Positions 1 to 7,519 of a DNA stretch of 37,796 bases are shown here, one piece after another. The position numbers and the translations under genes were made by a program. This DNA is from JAIBJN01 sp963784175 (GTDB lineage: Bacteria > Actinomycetota > Thermoleophilia > Gaiellales > Gaiellaceae): contig CAWAQJ010000006.1 of NCBI GenBank assembly GCA_963784175.1, positions 1 through 37,796 of the forward strand, given 5' to 3'. The notes under the pieces are model-generated. The model saw nothing but the letters and a program-made list of their open reading frames with translations, was not told where the DNA came from and made no database searches. Every line of letters begins with the position of its first letter. The first letter of the stretch is position 1.

Positions 1-556
1 GGCGACCTCGCTCAGCCGGTGCAGCAGCGCGCCGTCGACGTCCGTCGAGCCGGACCTGCAGGTTGACGTTGTCGCCGGTGACGATGACGCTGTTGCGGAT
101 GTCGCCGCCGACGGCGACGCTCCGCGCGCCCGTCGCGCCATCAGGGCCCGTCCGTCTGGACCTGGTCTCCCGTGATGATCGTCGAGCCGGAGACGTCGCC
201 TCCGACCGCGACCGAGCGCTCGCCGGAGGCCGTGACGACGTTCGCCGCCTGCGCCTCCTGCCAGATCTTCGTCAGGTCGGCCGCGAGCTCCTGGTCCTCC
301 TCGAGCAGCTTGCGGAGCTGGATGCGCAGCGCCCCGAGCGCATCCTCGTCCTCGGGGTGCGCGGCGACCTCCTCGACCGCCTCCTGCGCGGCGGGCTTCT
401 GCTCGACCCCGGGCCTGAGCCGCTCCCAGAGCTTCTCGGCGTAGTTCGCCGCCTCGTCGCCGATACGTCGGCGGCCTTGCCCGCGACTTTCTGGCCGGCC
501 TGCACCACGTACGGCAGGAACGGCGCGAGGAAGCTGGTCAGGGCGACGATCTCCAC
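1..556 (-). CDS. Partial protein with two SVAVGGD repeats, running off the left edge
   Basis: Only the N-terminal part is in the window; the gene continues beyond base 1. A GTG at 556 begins a hydrophobic helix (ALTSFLAPFLPYVVQAG), followed by an acidic, helical stretch (about residues 30-115). Two copies of a pattern then follow: SVAVGGDVSGSTIITGD and SVAVGGDIRNSVIVTGD. Such repeats are known in actinobacterial proteins that later carry NACHT/STAND-type NTPase, SEFIR or CHAT domains, so a sensor or conflict-type protein is possible, but the diagnostic part is outside the window. The reading frame breaks near 461-466 (one base short), near 143-148 (an extra C in GGGCCC) and near 45-55. I join the frames because the two repeats are clearly one protein. 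The GTG lies close behind the -10 box at 570-575 with no Shine-Dalgarno. Function not assigned. Confidence 0.5.
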
Positions 557-569
557 TGGCGGCCGCCCG

Positions 570-598
570 ACGCTAGCGAGGCAGTTTTCTTGTGTCAA
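570..598 (-). promoter_or_regulatory. Promoter of the left-edge gene
   Basis: On the minus strand a perfect -35 TTGACA (593-598) is followed by a 17-bp spacer and a -10 TAGCGT (570-575). The GTG start at 556 is 13 nt below the -10 box, so the leader is very short. It is divergent from the promoter at 611-639, 12 bp away. Confidence 0.55.
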
Positions 599-610
599 GC
601 AGCGCGTTTC

Positions 611-639
611 TTGACGCCGCGCGGCAGGAGTCGTAGCGT
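611..639 (+). promoter_or_regulatory. Promoter of the OYE operon
   Basis: TTGACG at 611-616, a 17-bp spacer and TAGCGT at 634-639 form a good sigma-70-type promoter 28 nt before the first OYE start at 668. The -10 is identical to that of the divergent promoter at 570-575. Confidence 0.55.
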
Positions 640-667
640 GGCTGCTCCTGTTCGAGAGGTGACCAGC

Positions 668-2047
668 GTGCCGTCCAGCGCTTCTCGCAAGACCAGCGAC
701 AAGACCAGCCAGGCCCCGGCCGCCGCGCGGCCGATCTTCGAGCCGCTCAAGTTCCGGCACCTCGAGGTCAAGAACCGCCTCTTCCGGTCGAGCATCTCGG
801 GCCGCTTCGACAACTACGACGGCTCGGGCACGGAGACGCGGATCGACTGGGACGTCAAGTTCGCCCGCGGCGGAATCGGAGCCGTCATCTCCTCGAACAC
901 GCCGGTCCACCCGCGTGGGCTCATCGTCCCGAACTACGCGCACCTCGACTCGGACGACAAGGTCCCGTTCTGGACGGAGCTCGGCAAGCGCGTGCGCGAC
1001 GCCGGGGCGAAGTACATCGTCCAGCTCGCGTACTCCGGACGCCAGCGCGACATCCCCAGCGTCCAGTACGAGACCGGGCTCTCCTCGACGGACAAGGCTG
1101 ACCCCGTCCACGGCTTCCGCTGCGAGCGGGCGACGCGCGAGCAGATCGCCGAGGTCGTGGACTCGTTCGCGCAGGCCGCCCGCCGGGCGCGCGAGGCCGA
1201 GCTCGACGGGATCGAGATCCACGGCTGCAACGGCTACTTCATCACCCAGTTCCTCTCCTCGGCGATCAACGACCGCACCGACGAGTACGGCGGCTCGCTG
1301 GAGAACCGCGCCCGCGTCGCGATCGAGATCGTGCGCGCGATGCGCGAGCAGATCGGCGACGACTTCCACCTGCAGTTCAAGATCAGCGCGATCGACGACG
1401 GCAAGGCGCTCTTCCCGTGGGCGAAGGAGGGCACGACGCTGGAGGAGTCGATCCAGGTCTGCAAGTGGCTCGTCGAGGCCGGCGTCGACGGGCTCCACAT
1501 CTCCTCCGGCTACCTCTTCCCGCACCCGCGGAACCCGGCGGGCGTGTTCCCGATCGCGGACGTGATCCGCTCGTACGACACGATGCTCTCCAGCGGCAAG
1601 AACACGTTCCGCAACTACCTGATGTTCCGCACGCCGCCCATCAACAAGGGGTTCGCGTGGGCCTGGGAGCGGCGCGTCCGCAAGCTCGGCGTCGAGGGCA
1701 TCAACCTCGACCTCGCCAAGGCGATCAAGCGCGAGGTGGACGTGCCGGTCCTCTGCGCGGGCGGGTTCCAGACCGCGTCGGTGATCGCCAAGGCGATCGA
1801 GGACGGGTCGATCGACGGCGTGACCATGGGGCGCACGCTGATCGCCAACCCCGACTTGCCGAACCTCTTCCAGGCGGGCCACGACCGGGCGCCGCAGCCG
1901 TGCACGTACTGCAACAAGTGCCTGATCAACTTCGTCGAGAACCCGTTGGGCTGCTACGAGGAGAGCCGCTACGGCTCGCGCGACGAGATGATCCGCCACA
2001 TCATGTCGGTCTACGAGGGCGCCCCTCTTCCGTCCGAAGTGAAATGA
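668..2047 (+). CDS. Old-Yellow-Enzyme-type NADH:flavin oxidoreductase, paralogue 1
   Basis: A 459-residue FMN TIM-barrel enzyme of the OYE / 2,4-dienoyl-CoA reductase N-domain family, expected to reduce activated C=C bonds with FMN. Seen: FEPLKFRHLEVKNRLFRS at the barrel start, the family block HGCNGYFITQFLSSAIN followed by DEYGGSLENRAR, and a C-terminal CTYCNKC with a further Cys ten residues on (C-x2-C-x2-C-x10-C), close to the 4Fe-4S ligand pattern of E. coli FadH (C-x2-C-x3-C-x11-C). At about 460 residues it lacks the C-terminal FAD/NADPH module of FadH. The usual QLxHxGR motif reads QLAYSGR, so the His is a Tyr. GTG 668 is chosen for the GAGAGGTG upstream; GTG 659 is an alternative. First gene of a tight operon: its TGA overlaps the next ATG (ATGA). 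Substrate unknown. Confidence 0.85.
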   Translation: MPSSASRKTSDKTSQAPAAARPIFEPLKFRHLEVKNRLFRSSISGRFDNYDGSGTETRIDWDVKFARGGIGAVISSNTPVHPRGLIVPNYAHLDSDDKVPFWTELGKRVRDAGAKYIVQLAYSGRQRDIPSVQYETGLSSTDKADPVHGFRCERATREQIAEVVDSFAQAARRAREAELDGIEIHGCNGYFITQFLSSAINDRTDEYGGSLENRARVAIEIVRAMREQIGDDFHLQFKISAIDDGKALFPWAKEGTTLEESIQVCKWLVEAGVDGLHISSGYLFPHPRNPAGVFPIADVIRSYDTMLSSGKNTFRNYLMFRTPPINKGFAWAWERRVRKLGVEGINLDLAKAIKREVDVPVLCAGGFQTASVIAKAIEDGSIDGVTMGRTLIANPDLPNLFQAGHDRAPQPCTYCNKCLINFVENPLGCYEESRYGSRDEMIRHIMSVYEGAPLPSEVK

Positions 2048-3369
2048 CGGCGGAGGCGATCTTCGAGCCTCTTCAGCTCGGGCCGCTGAAGGTCAAGAAC
2101 CGCGTCCTGCGCTCGAGCGTCGCCGGGCGCTTCGACAACTACGACGGGTCGGGCACCCAGGTGCGCGTGAACTGGGATCTGAAGTTCGCCCGCGGCGGCG
2201 TCGGCGCGATCATCTCCTCGAACGCGCCCATCCACGCGCACGGGAGCATCGTCCCGGGCTACGCGCACATCGACTCCGACGAGTCGATCCCCTTCTGGCG
2301 CGAGCTGGGCGAGAAGGTCCGCCTGGCCGGCTGCCCCTACATCCTCCAGATCGTCCACGCGGGGAGGGAGCGGATCCTGCCGTACCTCCAGTGGGAGAAG
2401 GCGCAGTCGTCGTCGAGCAAGGCCGAGCCGCTGAACGGCTTCCCGGCCAAGGCGATGACGGTGGACGAGATCCGGCAGGTCGTGGAGGACTTCGCCGCCG
2501 CGGCCCGCCGCGCGAAGGAGGCCGGACTCGACGGCATCGAGGTGGCAGGTGCGAACGGGATGCTCCCGACCCAGTTCCTCTCCTCCGGGATCAACGACCG
2601 CACGGACGGATACGGAGGCCCGCTCGCCAACCGCGCCCGCTTCGGGCTCGAGGTCGTGCGGGCGATCCGCGAGGCGGTCGGCCCGGACTTCTGCGTCGGC
2701 TACAAGATCTCGATCCAGGAACGCCTGAACGAGCTGCTCCCGTGGCTGCCGAAGGGGAACACGATCGAGGAGTCGCTGCAGATGTGCCGGTGGCTCGAGG
2801 AGGCCGGCGTCGACTACCTGCACATTTCCGCCGGCGGAGGCTTCCCGCATCCGCGCAACCCGGCGGGCGAGTTTCCTGCGTCGCAGGTCGTGAAGACGTA
2901 CGACGTCCTCCTCTCGAGCGGCAAGAACACCTTCCGCAACTACCTCATGTTCCGCACGCCGCCGCTGGCCAAGGCCTTCGGCTGGTGGTGGACGCGCCCG
3001 CATCGCGACAGCGAGGTGGAGGGGATCAACCTCGCCGACTCCCGCGCGGTCAAGCAAACGGTCTCGGTCCCGGTCGTGGTCACGGGCGGATTCCAGACCG
3101 CCTCGGTGATCGCCGCGGCGATCGAGCGCGGCGACTGCGACGGCGTCACGATCGCCCGGCCGCTCGTCGCCAACCCCGATCTCGTGCGCCACTTCGAGCG
3201 CGGGCTCGACCGTGCGCCGAAGCCGTGCACCTACTGCAACAAGTGCCTTTTCTCGTTCATCGAGCACCCGCTCGCCTGCTACGAGCCGGCCCGCTTCGAC
3301 TCCCACGAGGACATGATCCGCGAGGCCCTGTCCGTCTACGACGGGGCCGGTGAGCCGGTAGGCCCATGA
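2044..3369 (+). CDS. Old-Yellow-Enzyme-type NADH:flavin oxidoreductase, paralogue 2
   Basis: A 441-residue paralogue of the preceding gene, starting inside its stop (ATGA at 2044-2047). It keeps the FMN-barrel layout, DGYGGPLANRARF, the conserved SSGKNTFRNYLMFRTPP block shared with paralogue 1, and the C-terminal CTYCNKC...C cluster motif. Differences are informative: QIVHAGR keeps the His that paralogue 1 lacks, while the HGxNGY block reads AGANGM, losing the His and Tyr and suggesting a different substrate pocket. Adjacent, same-strand and overlapping paralogues could be subunits of one complex or successive enzymes of one pathway; the sequence does not decide. Confidence 0.85.
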   Translation: MTAEAIFEPLQLGPLKVKNRVLRSSVAGRFDNYDGSGTQVRVNWDLKFARGGVGAIISSNAPIHAHGSIVPGYAHIDSDESIPFWRELGEKVRLAGCPYILQIVHAGRERILPYLQWEKAQSSSSKAEPLNGFPAKAMTVDEIRQVVEDFAAAARRAKEAGLDGIEVAGANGMLPTQFLSSGINDRTDGYGGPLANRARFGLEVVRAIREAVGPDFCVGYKISIQERLNELLPWLPKGNTIEESLQMCRWLEEAGVDYLHISAGGGFPHPRNPAGEFPASQVVKTYDVLLSSGKNTFRNYLMFRTPPLAKAFGWWWTRPHRDSEVEGINLADSRAVKQTVSVPVVVTGGFQTASVIAAAIERGDCDGVTIARPLVANPDLVRHFERGLDRAPKPCTYCNKCLFSFIEHPLACYEPARFDSHEDMIREALSVYDGAGEPVGP

Positions 3370-4670
3370 GCGCCGAGGCGATCTTCCAGCCGCTGAAGTT
3401 CCGCAACCTCGAGATCAAGAACCGGATCCTGCGCTCGAACATCTCGGGCCGCTTCGACGACTACGACGGCGCCGGCTCGCAGACGCGCATCAACTGGGAG
3501 CTGAAGTTCGCGCGCGGCGGGGTCGGAGCAATCCTCTCGGCCTGGACCGCCGTCGACGAGCGCGGGAAGATCGTGCCCAGCTTCGCCGGCATCGAGAGCG
3601 ACGAACGCGTTCCCTTCTGGCGTGAGCTCGGCGAGCGCGTCCACGAGCACGACTGCAAGTACGTCCTCCAGCTCGCGCACGCCGGCCGCCAGCGCGACAT
3701 CCCCACGCTCACGCACGGCAAGGGCCTCTCCTCGACCAACAAGCCCGACCCGCTGCACGGCTTCGAGGCCGAGCGCGCGACCAGGGCCGACCTCGAGGAG
3801 ATCAAGCGCTCGTTCGCGGCGGGCGCGCGCCGCGCGCGCGAAGCCGGGCTCGACGGCGTCGAGATCCACGGCGCGAACGGCTACCTCTTCACGCAGTTCC
3901 TCTCCTCGGCCATCAACGAGCGCGAGGACGAGTACGGAGGATCACTCGAGAACCGCGCACGCCTCCTCCTCGACACCGTCAAGGCGATCAGGGCCGAGGT
4001 CGGGCACGACTTCCACGTCCAGGTGAAGGTCTCGACGACGGAGCACGCGAACGCCTTCCTCCCCTGGCTCGGCGCGGGGAACACGATCGAGGACTCGGTC
4101 CAGGTCTGCCGCTGGCTCGAGGAGGCGGGCGCCGACGCGATCCACGTCTCGTCCGGGAGCACCTTCCCCCACCCCGAGAACCCCGCGGGCGGGTTCGCAC
4201 TCGACGACATGGTCCACAGCTACGACATCATGCTCTCGAGCGGCAAGAACACCTTCCGCAACTACCTCCTCTTCCGCCTCTGGCCGGCGAACCGCGTCAT
4301 GCAGAAGCGCTGGGAGCGCGACCCGGCCTCCGTCCCCGGACGCTGCCTGCCCGACGCGGCCGCCGTGAAGAAGGCCGTGGGCATCCCCGTGATCGTCACC
4401 GGCGGGTTCCAGCAGGCGTCGCTGATCGCAGGCGCCATCGAGCGCGGCGACTGCGACGCCGTCTCGATCGCGCGCGGGCTCGTGGCCAACAACGACCTCG
4501 TCGAGCTCTTCAGGGCCGGCCACGACTTGCCGCCGAGGCCGTGCACGTACTGCAACAAGTGCCTCTACAACGTCCTCGAGCATCCGCTCGGCTGCTACGA
4601 CGAACGGCGCTACGCCTCCCGCGAGGAGATGGTCGAGCAGATCATGTCCGTCTACTCTCCCGCCGCATGA
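3366..4670 (+). CDS. Old-Yellow-Enzyme-type NADH:flavin oxidoreductase, paralogue 3
   Basis: A 434-residue third paralogue, start overlapping the previous stop (ATGA at 3366-3369). It has the most canonical motifs of the three: QLAHAGR, HGANGYLFTQFLSSAIN, EDEYGGSLENRAR and the CTYCNKC plus downstream Cys. The SSGKNTFRNYLLFR block is conserved, but the following segment differs (LWPANRVMQKRW instead of the TPP-containing stretch). No C-terminal FAD/NAD(P)H domain. Its stop overlaps the ATG of the patatin-like gene, so translation is probably coupled along the four genes. Confidence 0.85.
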   Translation: MSAEAIFQPLKFRNLEIKNRILRSNISGRFDDYDGAGSQTRINWELKFARGGVGAILSAWTAVDERGKIVPSFAGIESDERVPFWRELGERVHEHDCKYVLQLAHAGRQRDIPTLTHGKGLSSTNKPDPLHGFEAERATRADLEEIKRSFAAGARRAREAGLDGVEIHGANGYLFTQFLSSAINEREDEYGGSLENRARLLLDTVKAIRAEVGHDFHVQVKVSTTEHANAFLPWLGAGNTIEDSVQVCRWLEEAGADAIHVSSGSTFPHPENPAGGFALDDMVHSYDIMLSSGKNTFRNYLLFRLWPANRVMQKRWERDPASVPGRCLPDAAAVKKAVGIPVIVTGGFQQASLIAGAIERGDCDAVSIARGLVANNDLVELFRAGHDLPPRPCTYCNKCLYNVLEHPLGCYDERRYASREEMVEQIMSVYSPAA

Positions 4671-5905
4671 CCGAAACCGCCGCCGAGCACGGGATCTCCT
4701 CGTACCTCCCACATGAGGGACCGCGAAGGGGCCTGGCCTTCTGCATGTCCGGGGGCGGCGACCGCGCGGCGCTCTTCCACCTCGGCGCCCTGCGCCGCAT
4801 GAATGAGCTCGGGATCCTCTCCAAGATCGACACGTTCACGTCGGTGTCGGGCGGCAGCATCATGGCGGCGCAGCTCGCCACCTTCATGCAGAGCGCGACG
4901 CGCGAGCCCGGCAAGCCGATCGAGGGCTTCGAGGAGGGTGTGGCGAAGCCCATGCGCAGGTTCGCAGCGGCGGACCCCCGCACGGGCGCCGCCCTCGCCC
5001 GCCTGAAGCCGAACAAGTGGTTCACGCCGGGCGCGCAGAGCGAGGCGCTCGCGGCCGCGTATGCGGAGGGCCCGGCGCCCGGACGGCTCGAGGACCTTCC
5101 CGACACGCCACGATTCGTGTTCCTCGCAAGCGACATGCGCTTCCGCGACCAGTGGGTCTTCGACACGGGCAAACGCCGGGTCGGCAGCTCGGCGGCCGGG
5201 TACGGACCGCTCGGGACGTGGACGCTCGCGCAGGCCGTCGCGGCGTCCTCCTGCGTCCCGGGCGCGTTCAGCGTCGTCAAGGCGAAACAGGAGCCGTCGT
5301 CCCTCACGGGCGGCTCCTACAAGGAGCGCGACCGGGACAAGCTCGTCCGCGAGATCGACCTCTCCGACGGCGGCATGTTCGACAACCTGGGCGTCGAGCC
5401 CGTCTGGCAGGACCACCAGACCGTCCTCGTCTCCGACGCGGCCCCGTCCTTCAAGCCGGAACCGGAGATCGGCTGGCTCTGGAGCGCCCTCCGCCAGGGG
5501 GTCATCCTCCTCGAGCAGGCGACGGAGGTGCGCAAGCGCTGGCTCGTCTCGAACTTCCTCGCCGGGCAGCTCCAGGGCGCCTACTGGGGCATCGCGTCGA
5601 AGCCCAGGAGCTACCGCCTGGAGGCGGAGCACACCGCCTACTCCGAGAATCTCATCCGCGACTACATCGCTCCGATCCGCATCGACCTGGACGTGTTCTC
5701 GGAGGGCGAGATCGCCGTCCTCGAGAACCACGGCTATCTGATTTCGGAGATCGCACTGCAGCGCCACGCCAAGGACCTGGGCGGAGAGAAATGGCCGAAG
5801 GCCGTTGCGCCCCACGAGGACTGGCTCAACGAGAACAAGGCGGAGAAGGCCTTGACCGGCAGCGACAAGACGCACATGTTCTTCCGCCCGCGCATCCACC
5901 CGTAG
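4667..5905 (+). CDS. Patatin-like phospholipase / acyl hydrolase
   Basis: A 412-residue patatin-family Ser-Asp hydrolase. Seen: the oxyanion loop MSGGGDRAALFHLGALRRM near residue 27, the nucleophile elbow TSVSGGS (family form GxSxG, here with Ser in place of the first Gly), and the catalytic Asp in SDGGMFDNLGV at about residue 235. No signal peptide, so probably cytoplasmic or membrane-peripheral. ATG 4667 overlaps the stop of the third OYE paralogue (ATGA), making it the fourth gene of a translationally coupled set; an acyl-lipid or lipid-ester substrate shared with the flavoenzymes is an inference from this coupling. Confidence 0.8.
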   Translation: MTETAAEHGISSYLPHEGPRRGLAFCMSGGGDRAALFHLGALRRMNELGILSKIDTFTSVSGGSIMAAQLATFMQSATREPGKPIEGFEEGVAKPMRRFAAADPRTGAALARLKPNKWFTPGAQSEALAAAYAEGPAPGRLEDLPDTPRFVFLASDMRFRDQWVFDTGKRRVGSSAAGYGPLGTWTLAQAVAASSCVPGAFSVVKAKQEPSSLTGGSYKERDRDKLVREIDLSDGGMFDNLGVEPVWQDHQTVLVSDAAPSFKPEPEIGWLWSALRQGVILLEQATEVRKRWLVSNFLAGQLQGAYWGIASKPRSYRLEAEHTAYSENLIRDYIAPIRIDLDVFSEGEIAVLENHGYLISEIALQRHAKDLGGEKWPKAVAPHEDWLNENKAEKALTGSDKTHMFFRPRIHP

Positions 5906-5911
5906 GCCGCC

Positions 5912-6694
5912 GTGGGCGGGCTCGAGTTCGACGAGGGTCTGGGCGAGCAGCTCGAAGTCGTCTACCGCACCCGCGACATCCTCCGCCGCCGCCGGCTCGT
6001 CCACGAGGCGCTGGCCGCGCAGCCCGGCGAGCGGATCCTCGACGTCGGCTGCGGGCCGGGCTTCTACGTCGCCGAGCTCCTGGAAGCGGTCGGGCACGAA
6101 GGCTCGATCGTCGGCATCGACGTCAGCCCGGCGATGCTCGCCATCGCCGCCCACCGCACGGAGGCGCACCCGAACGTCGCCTTCCACGAGGCCGACGCGA
6201 CCTCGCTCCCGGTCGAGGGCGAGGACTTCGACGCGGCCCTCTCGGTGCAGGTGCTCGAGTACGTCTCGGACATCCCCGCCGTCCTCGCGGAGATCCACCG
6301 CGCGCTCCGCCCCCGCGGCCGCGTCGTCCTGTGGGACGTCGACTGGTCGACGCTCTCGTGGCACTCGGCGGACCCGGAGCGGATGCGGCGTGCGCTGAGC
6401 GCCTGGGACGATCACCTCGCCCACCCGGCGCTTCCACGCACGCTCGCGGCCGACCTCCATCGCGCCGGGTTCGAGGACGTCCGCGCCGAAGGGCACGTCT
6501 TCGCGACGGCCGAGCTCGATCCGGAGACCTACAGCGGCGCCCTCCTACCGCTGATGGAGGAGTACGTCGCCGGACGGCCGGACTTCGGCGAGGCCGAGGC
6601 GGCCGACTGGGCGAACGAGCAGCGCGAGCTGGGCGAGCGCGGAGAGTTCTTCTTCTCCGTCACCCAGTTCTGCTTCGCGGCGACGCGTCAGTAG
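5912..6694 (+). CDS. Class I SAM-dependent methyltransferase
   Basis: A 260-residue methyltransferase with motif I ILDVGCGPGFYVAELL (about residues 35-50), an acidic ribose-binding position in GIDVSPAML, motif II AALSVQVLEYV and LRPRGRVVLWDVDW. This resembles the UbiE/MenG-like small-molecule group. GTG 5912 follows the patatin stop by 6 nt, so it probably belongs to the same operon and may methylate an intermediate of the OYE/patatin pathway. The 3' end overlaps the convergent YdeI-like gene by 7 nt. Confidence 0.75.
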   Translation: MGGLEFDEGLGEQLEVVYRTRDILRRRRLVHEALAAQPGERILDVGCGPGFYVAELLEAVGHEGSIVGIDVSPAMLAIAAHRTEAHPNVAFHEADATSLPVEGEDFDAALSVQVLEYVSDIPAVLAEIHRALRPRGRVVLWDVDWSTLSWHSADPERMRRALSAWDDHLAHPALPRTLAADLHRAGFEDVRAEGHVFATAELDPETYSGALLPLMEEYVAGRPDFGEAEAADWANEQRELGERGEFFFSVTQFCFAATRQ

Positions 6695-7275
6695 AGCTTC
6701 TCACCGCGCTCGAGCATGCCCACGAACTTCTCGAGCCGCCGCGTTCGCGTCTCCGGCTTCTTCGCGTCCTCGAGCTGGTAGATGATCGCGTAGCGGTTCG
6801 ACTTGTTCAGCGTCGCGTAGAACCCGGCCGCTTTCGCATTGGCCTTCAGCGCCTTCTTCAGGTCGGCGGGCTCGGTCACGTTCGCCGGGGACGAGTACGC
6901 CGCGTCCCAGCGCCCGTCGGCCCTGGCGAGCTCGACCTGCTCGAGGCCCGCGGGCTTCATGCGACCGGCCTTGGTGAGCGCCTCGATCTTCTCCCGGTTG
7001 ATCTTCGACCACTTGCTCCTCGCCCGGCGCGGCGTGAACTTCTGCAGGTAGAAGCGCTCGTCGAGCGTCATGACCTGACTGTCGATCCAGCCGTAGCAGA
7101 GGGCGACGTCGAGGGCCTCCGCGTAGACGACGGTGGTGACGCCCGAGCCCTTCTTGGCGAACTTCAGCCACACGCCGTCAGAGCCTGCGTGCTCGGCCTC
7201 GAGCCACGCCTCCCACTCCTCCGGCGAGGCCAGCTGGAGGATCGGCTTGCCGTCCTTTCCGGTCTCCTTCGCCAC
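6688..7275 (-). CDS. YdeI/OmpD-associated family protein
   Basis: A 195-residue protein of the YdeI family, named from E. coli YdeI. Seen: the N-terminal block SPEEWEAWLEAEH, the conserved YAEALDVALCYGWIDSQ, the FTPRRARSKWSKINREKIEAL segment, and a C-terminal basic helix ending RRLEKFVGMLERGEKLY. GTG 7275 is chosen because a -10 box (GATACT, 7282-7287) sits only 6 nt before it, fitting a leaderless transcript. No longer upstream extension looks protein-like. Biochemical role unknown. Confidence 0.7.
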   Translation of the reverse strand: MAKETGKDGKPILQLASPEEWEAWLEAEHAGSDGVWLKFAKKGSGVTTVVYAEALDVALCYGWIDSQVMTLDERFYLQKFTPRRARSKWSKINREKIEALTKAGRMKPAGLEQVELARADGRWDAAYSSPANVTEPADLKKALKANAKAAGFYATLNKSNRYAIIYQLEDAKKPETRTRRLEKFVGMLERGEKLY

Positions 7276-7281
7276 GCCGTC

Positions 7282-7287
7282 AGTATC
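7282..7287 (-). promoter_or_regulatory. -10 box of the YdeI-like gene
   Basis: GATACT on the minus strand lies 6 nt before GTG 7275, the spacing of a leaderless transcript. No convincing -35 is seen at 16-18 bp. Confidence 0.35.
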
Positions 7288-7336
7288 CCGTGAATCCGGT
7301 CTCAAGACGGCGGTTCGGAGCGCCGATGAGTTGACC

Positions 7337-7519
7337 GTGCGCGCGACGATCCTCGGCTCGATCGGGGTCCTCTGGGGAGGGGCTGTCGTCGCGAGCGGGC
7401 TCCTGGACCGCACCGCCTCACCGGACGCCGCCACGGCGATCGGCGAGCTCATGGCGCTGGCCGTCGGCGCGCTCCTGCTCGCGGCCGGCACCCGCACGCT
7501 GGTCAAGCGCTTTCGCTAG
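7337..7519 (+). CDS. Small two-helix membrane protein
   Basis: A 60-residue open frame from GTG 7337 with two hydrophobic segments (TILGSIGVLWGGAVVASGLL and GELMALAVGALLLAAGT) joined by a short polar loop and ending in a basic tail (TRTLVKRFR), as expected for a small inner-membrane protein. Its 3' end overlaps the convergent GMC gene by 4 nt. No family recognised; it may be a chance frame, but the hydrophobic pattern and basic tail look real. Confidence 0.45.
   Translation: MRATILGSIGVLWGGAVVASGLLDRTASPDAATAIGELMALAVGALLLAAGTRTLVKRFR

Noticed and set aside
272..1999. Long minus-strand open frame opposite the first OYE gene
   Set aside because: It mirrors the codon periodicity of the + gene, is Arg/Asp/Val/Leu-rich low-complexity and shows no family motif; such shadows occur opposite most GC-rich genes here.
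1417..3369. OYE paralogues 1 and 2 as one long fused frame
   Set aside because: The upstream part of that frame is a shadow of paralogue 1; the real genes overlap only at ATGA 2044-2047.
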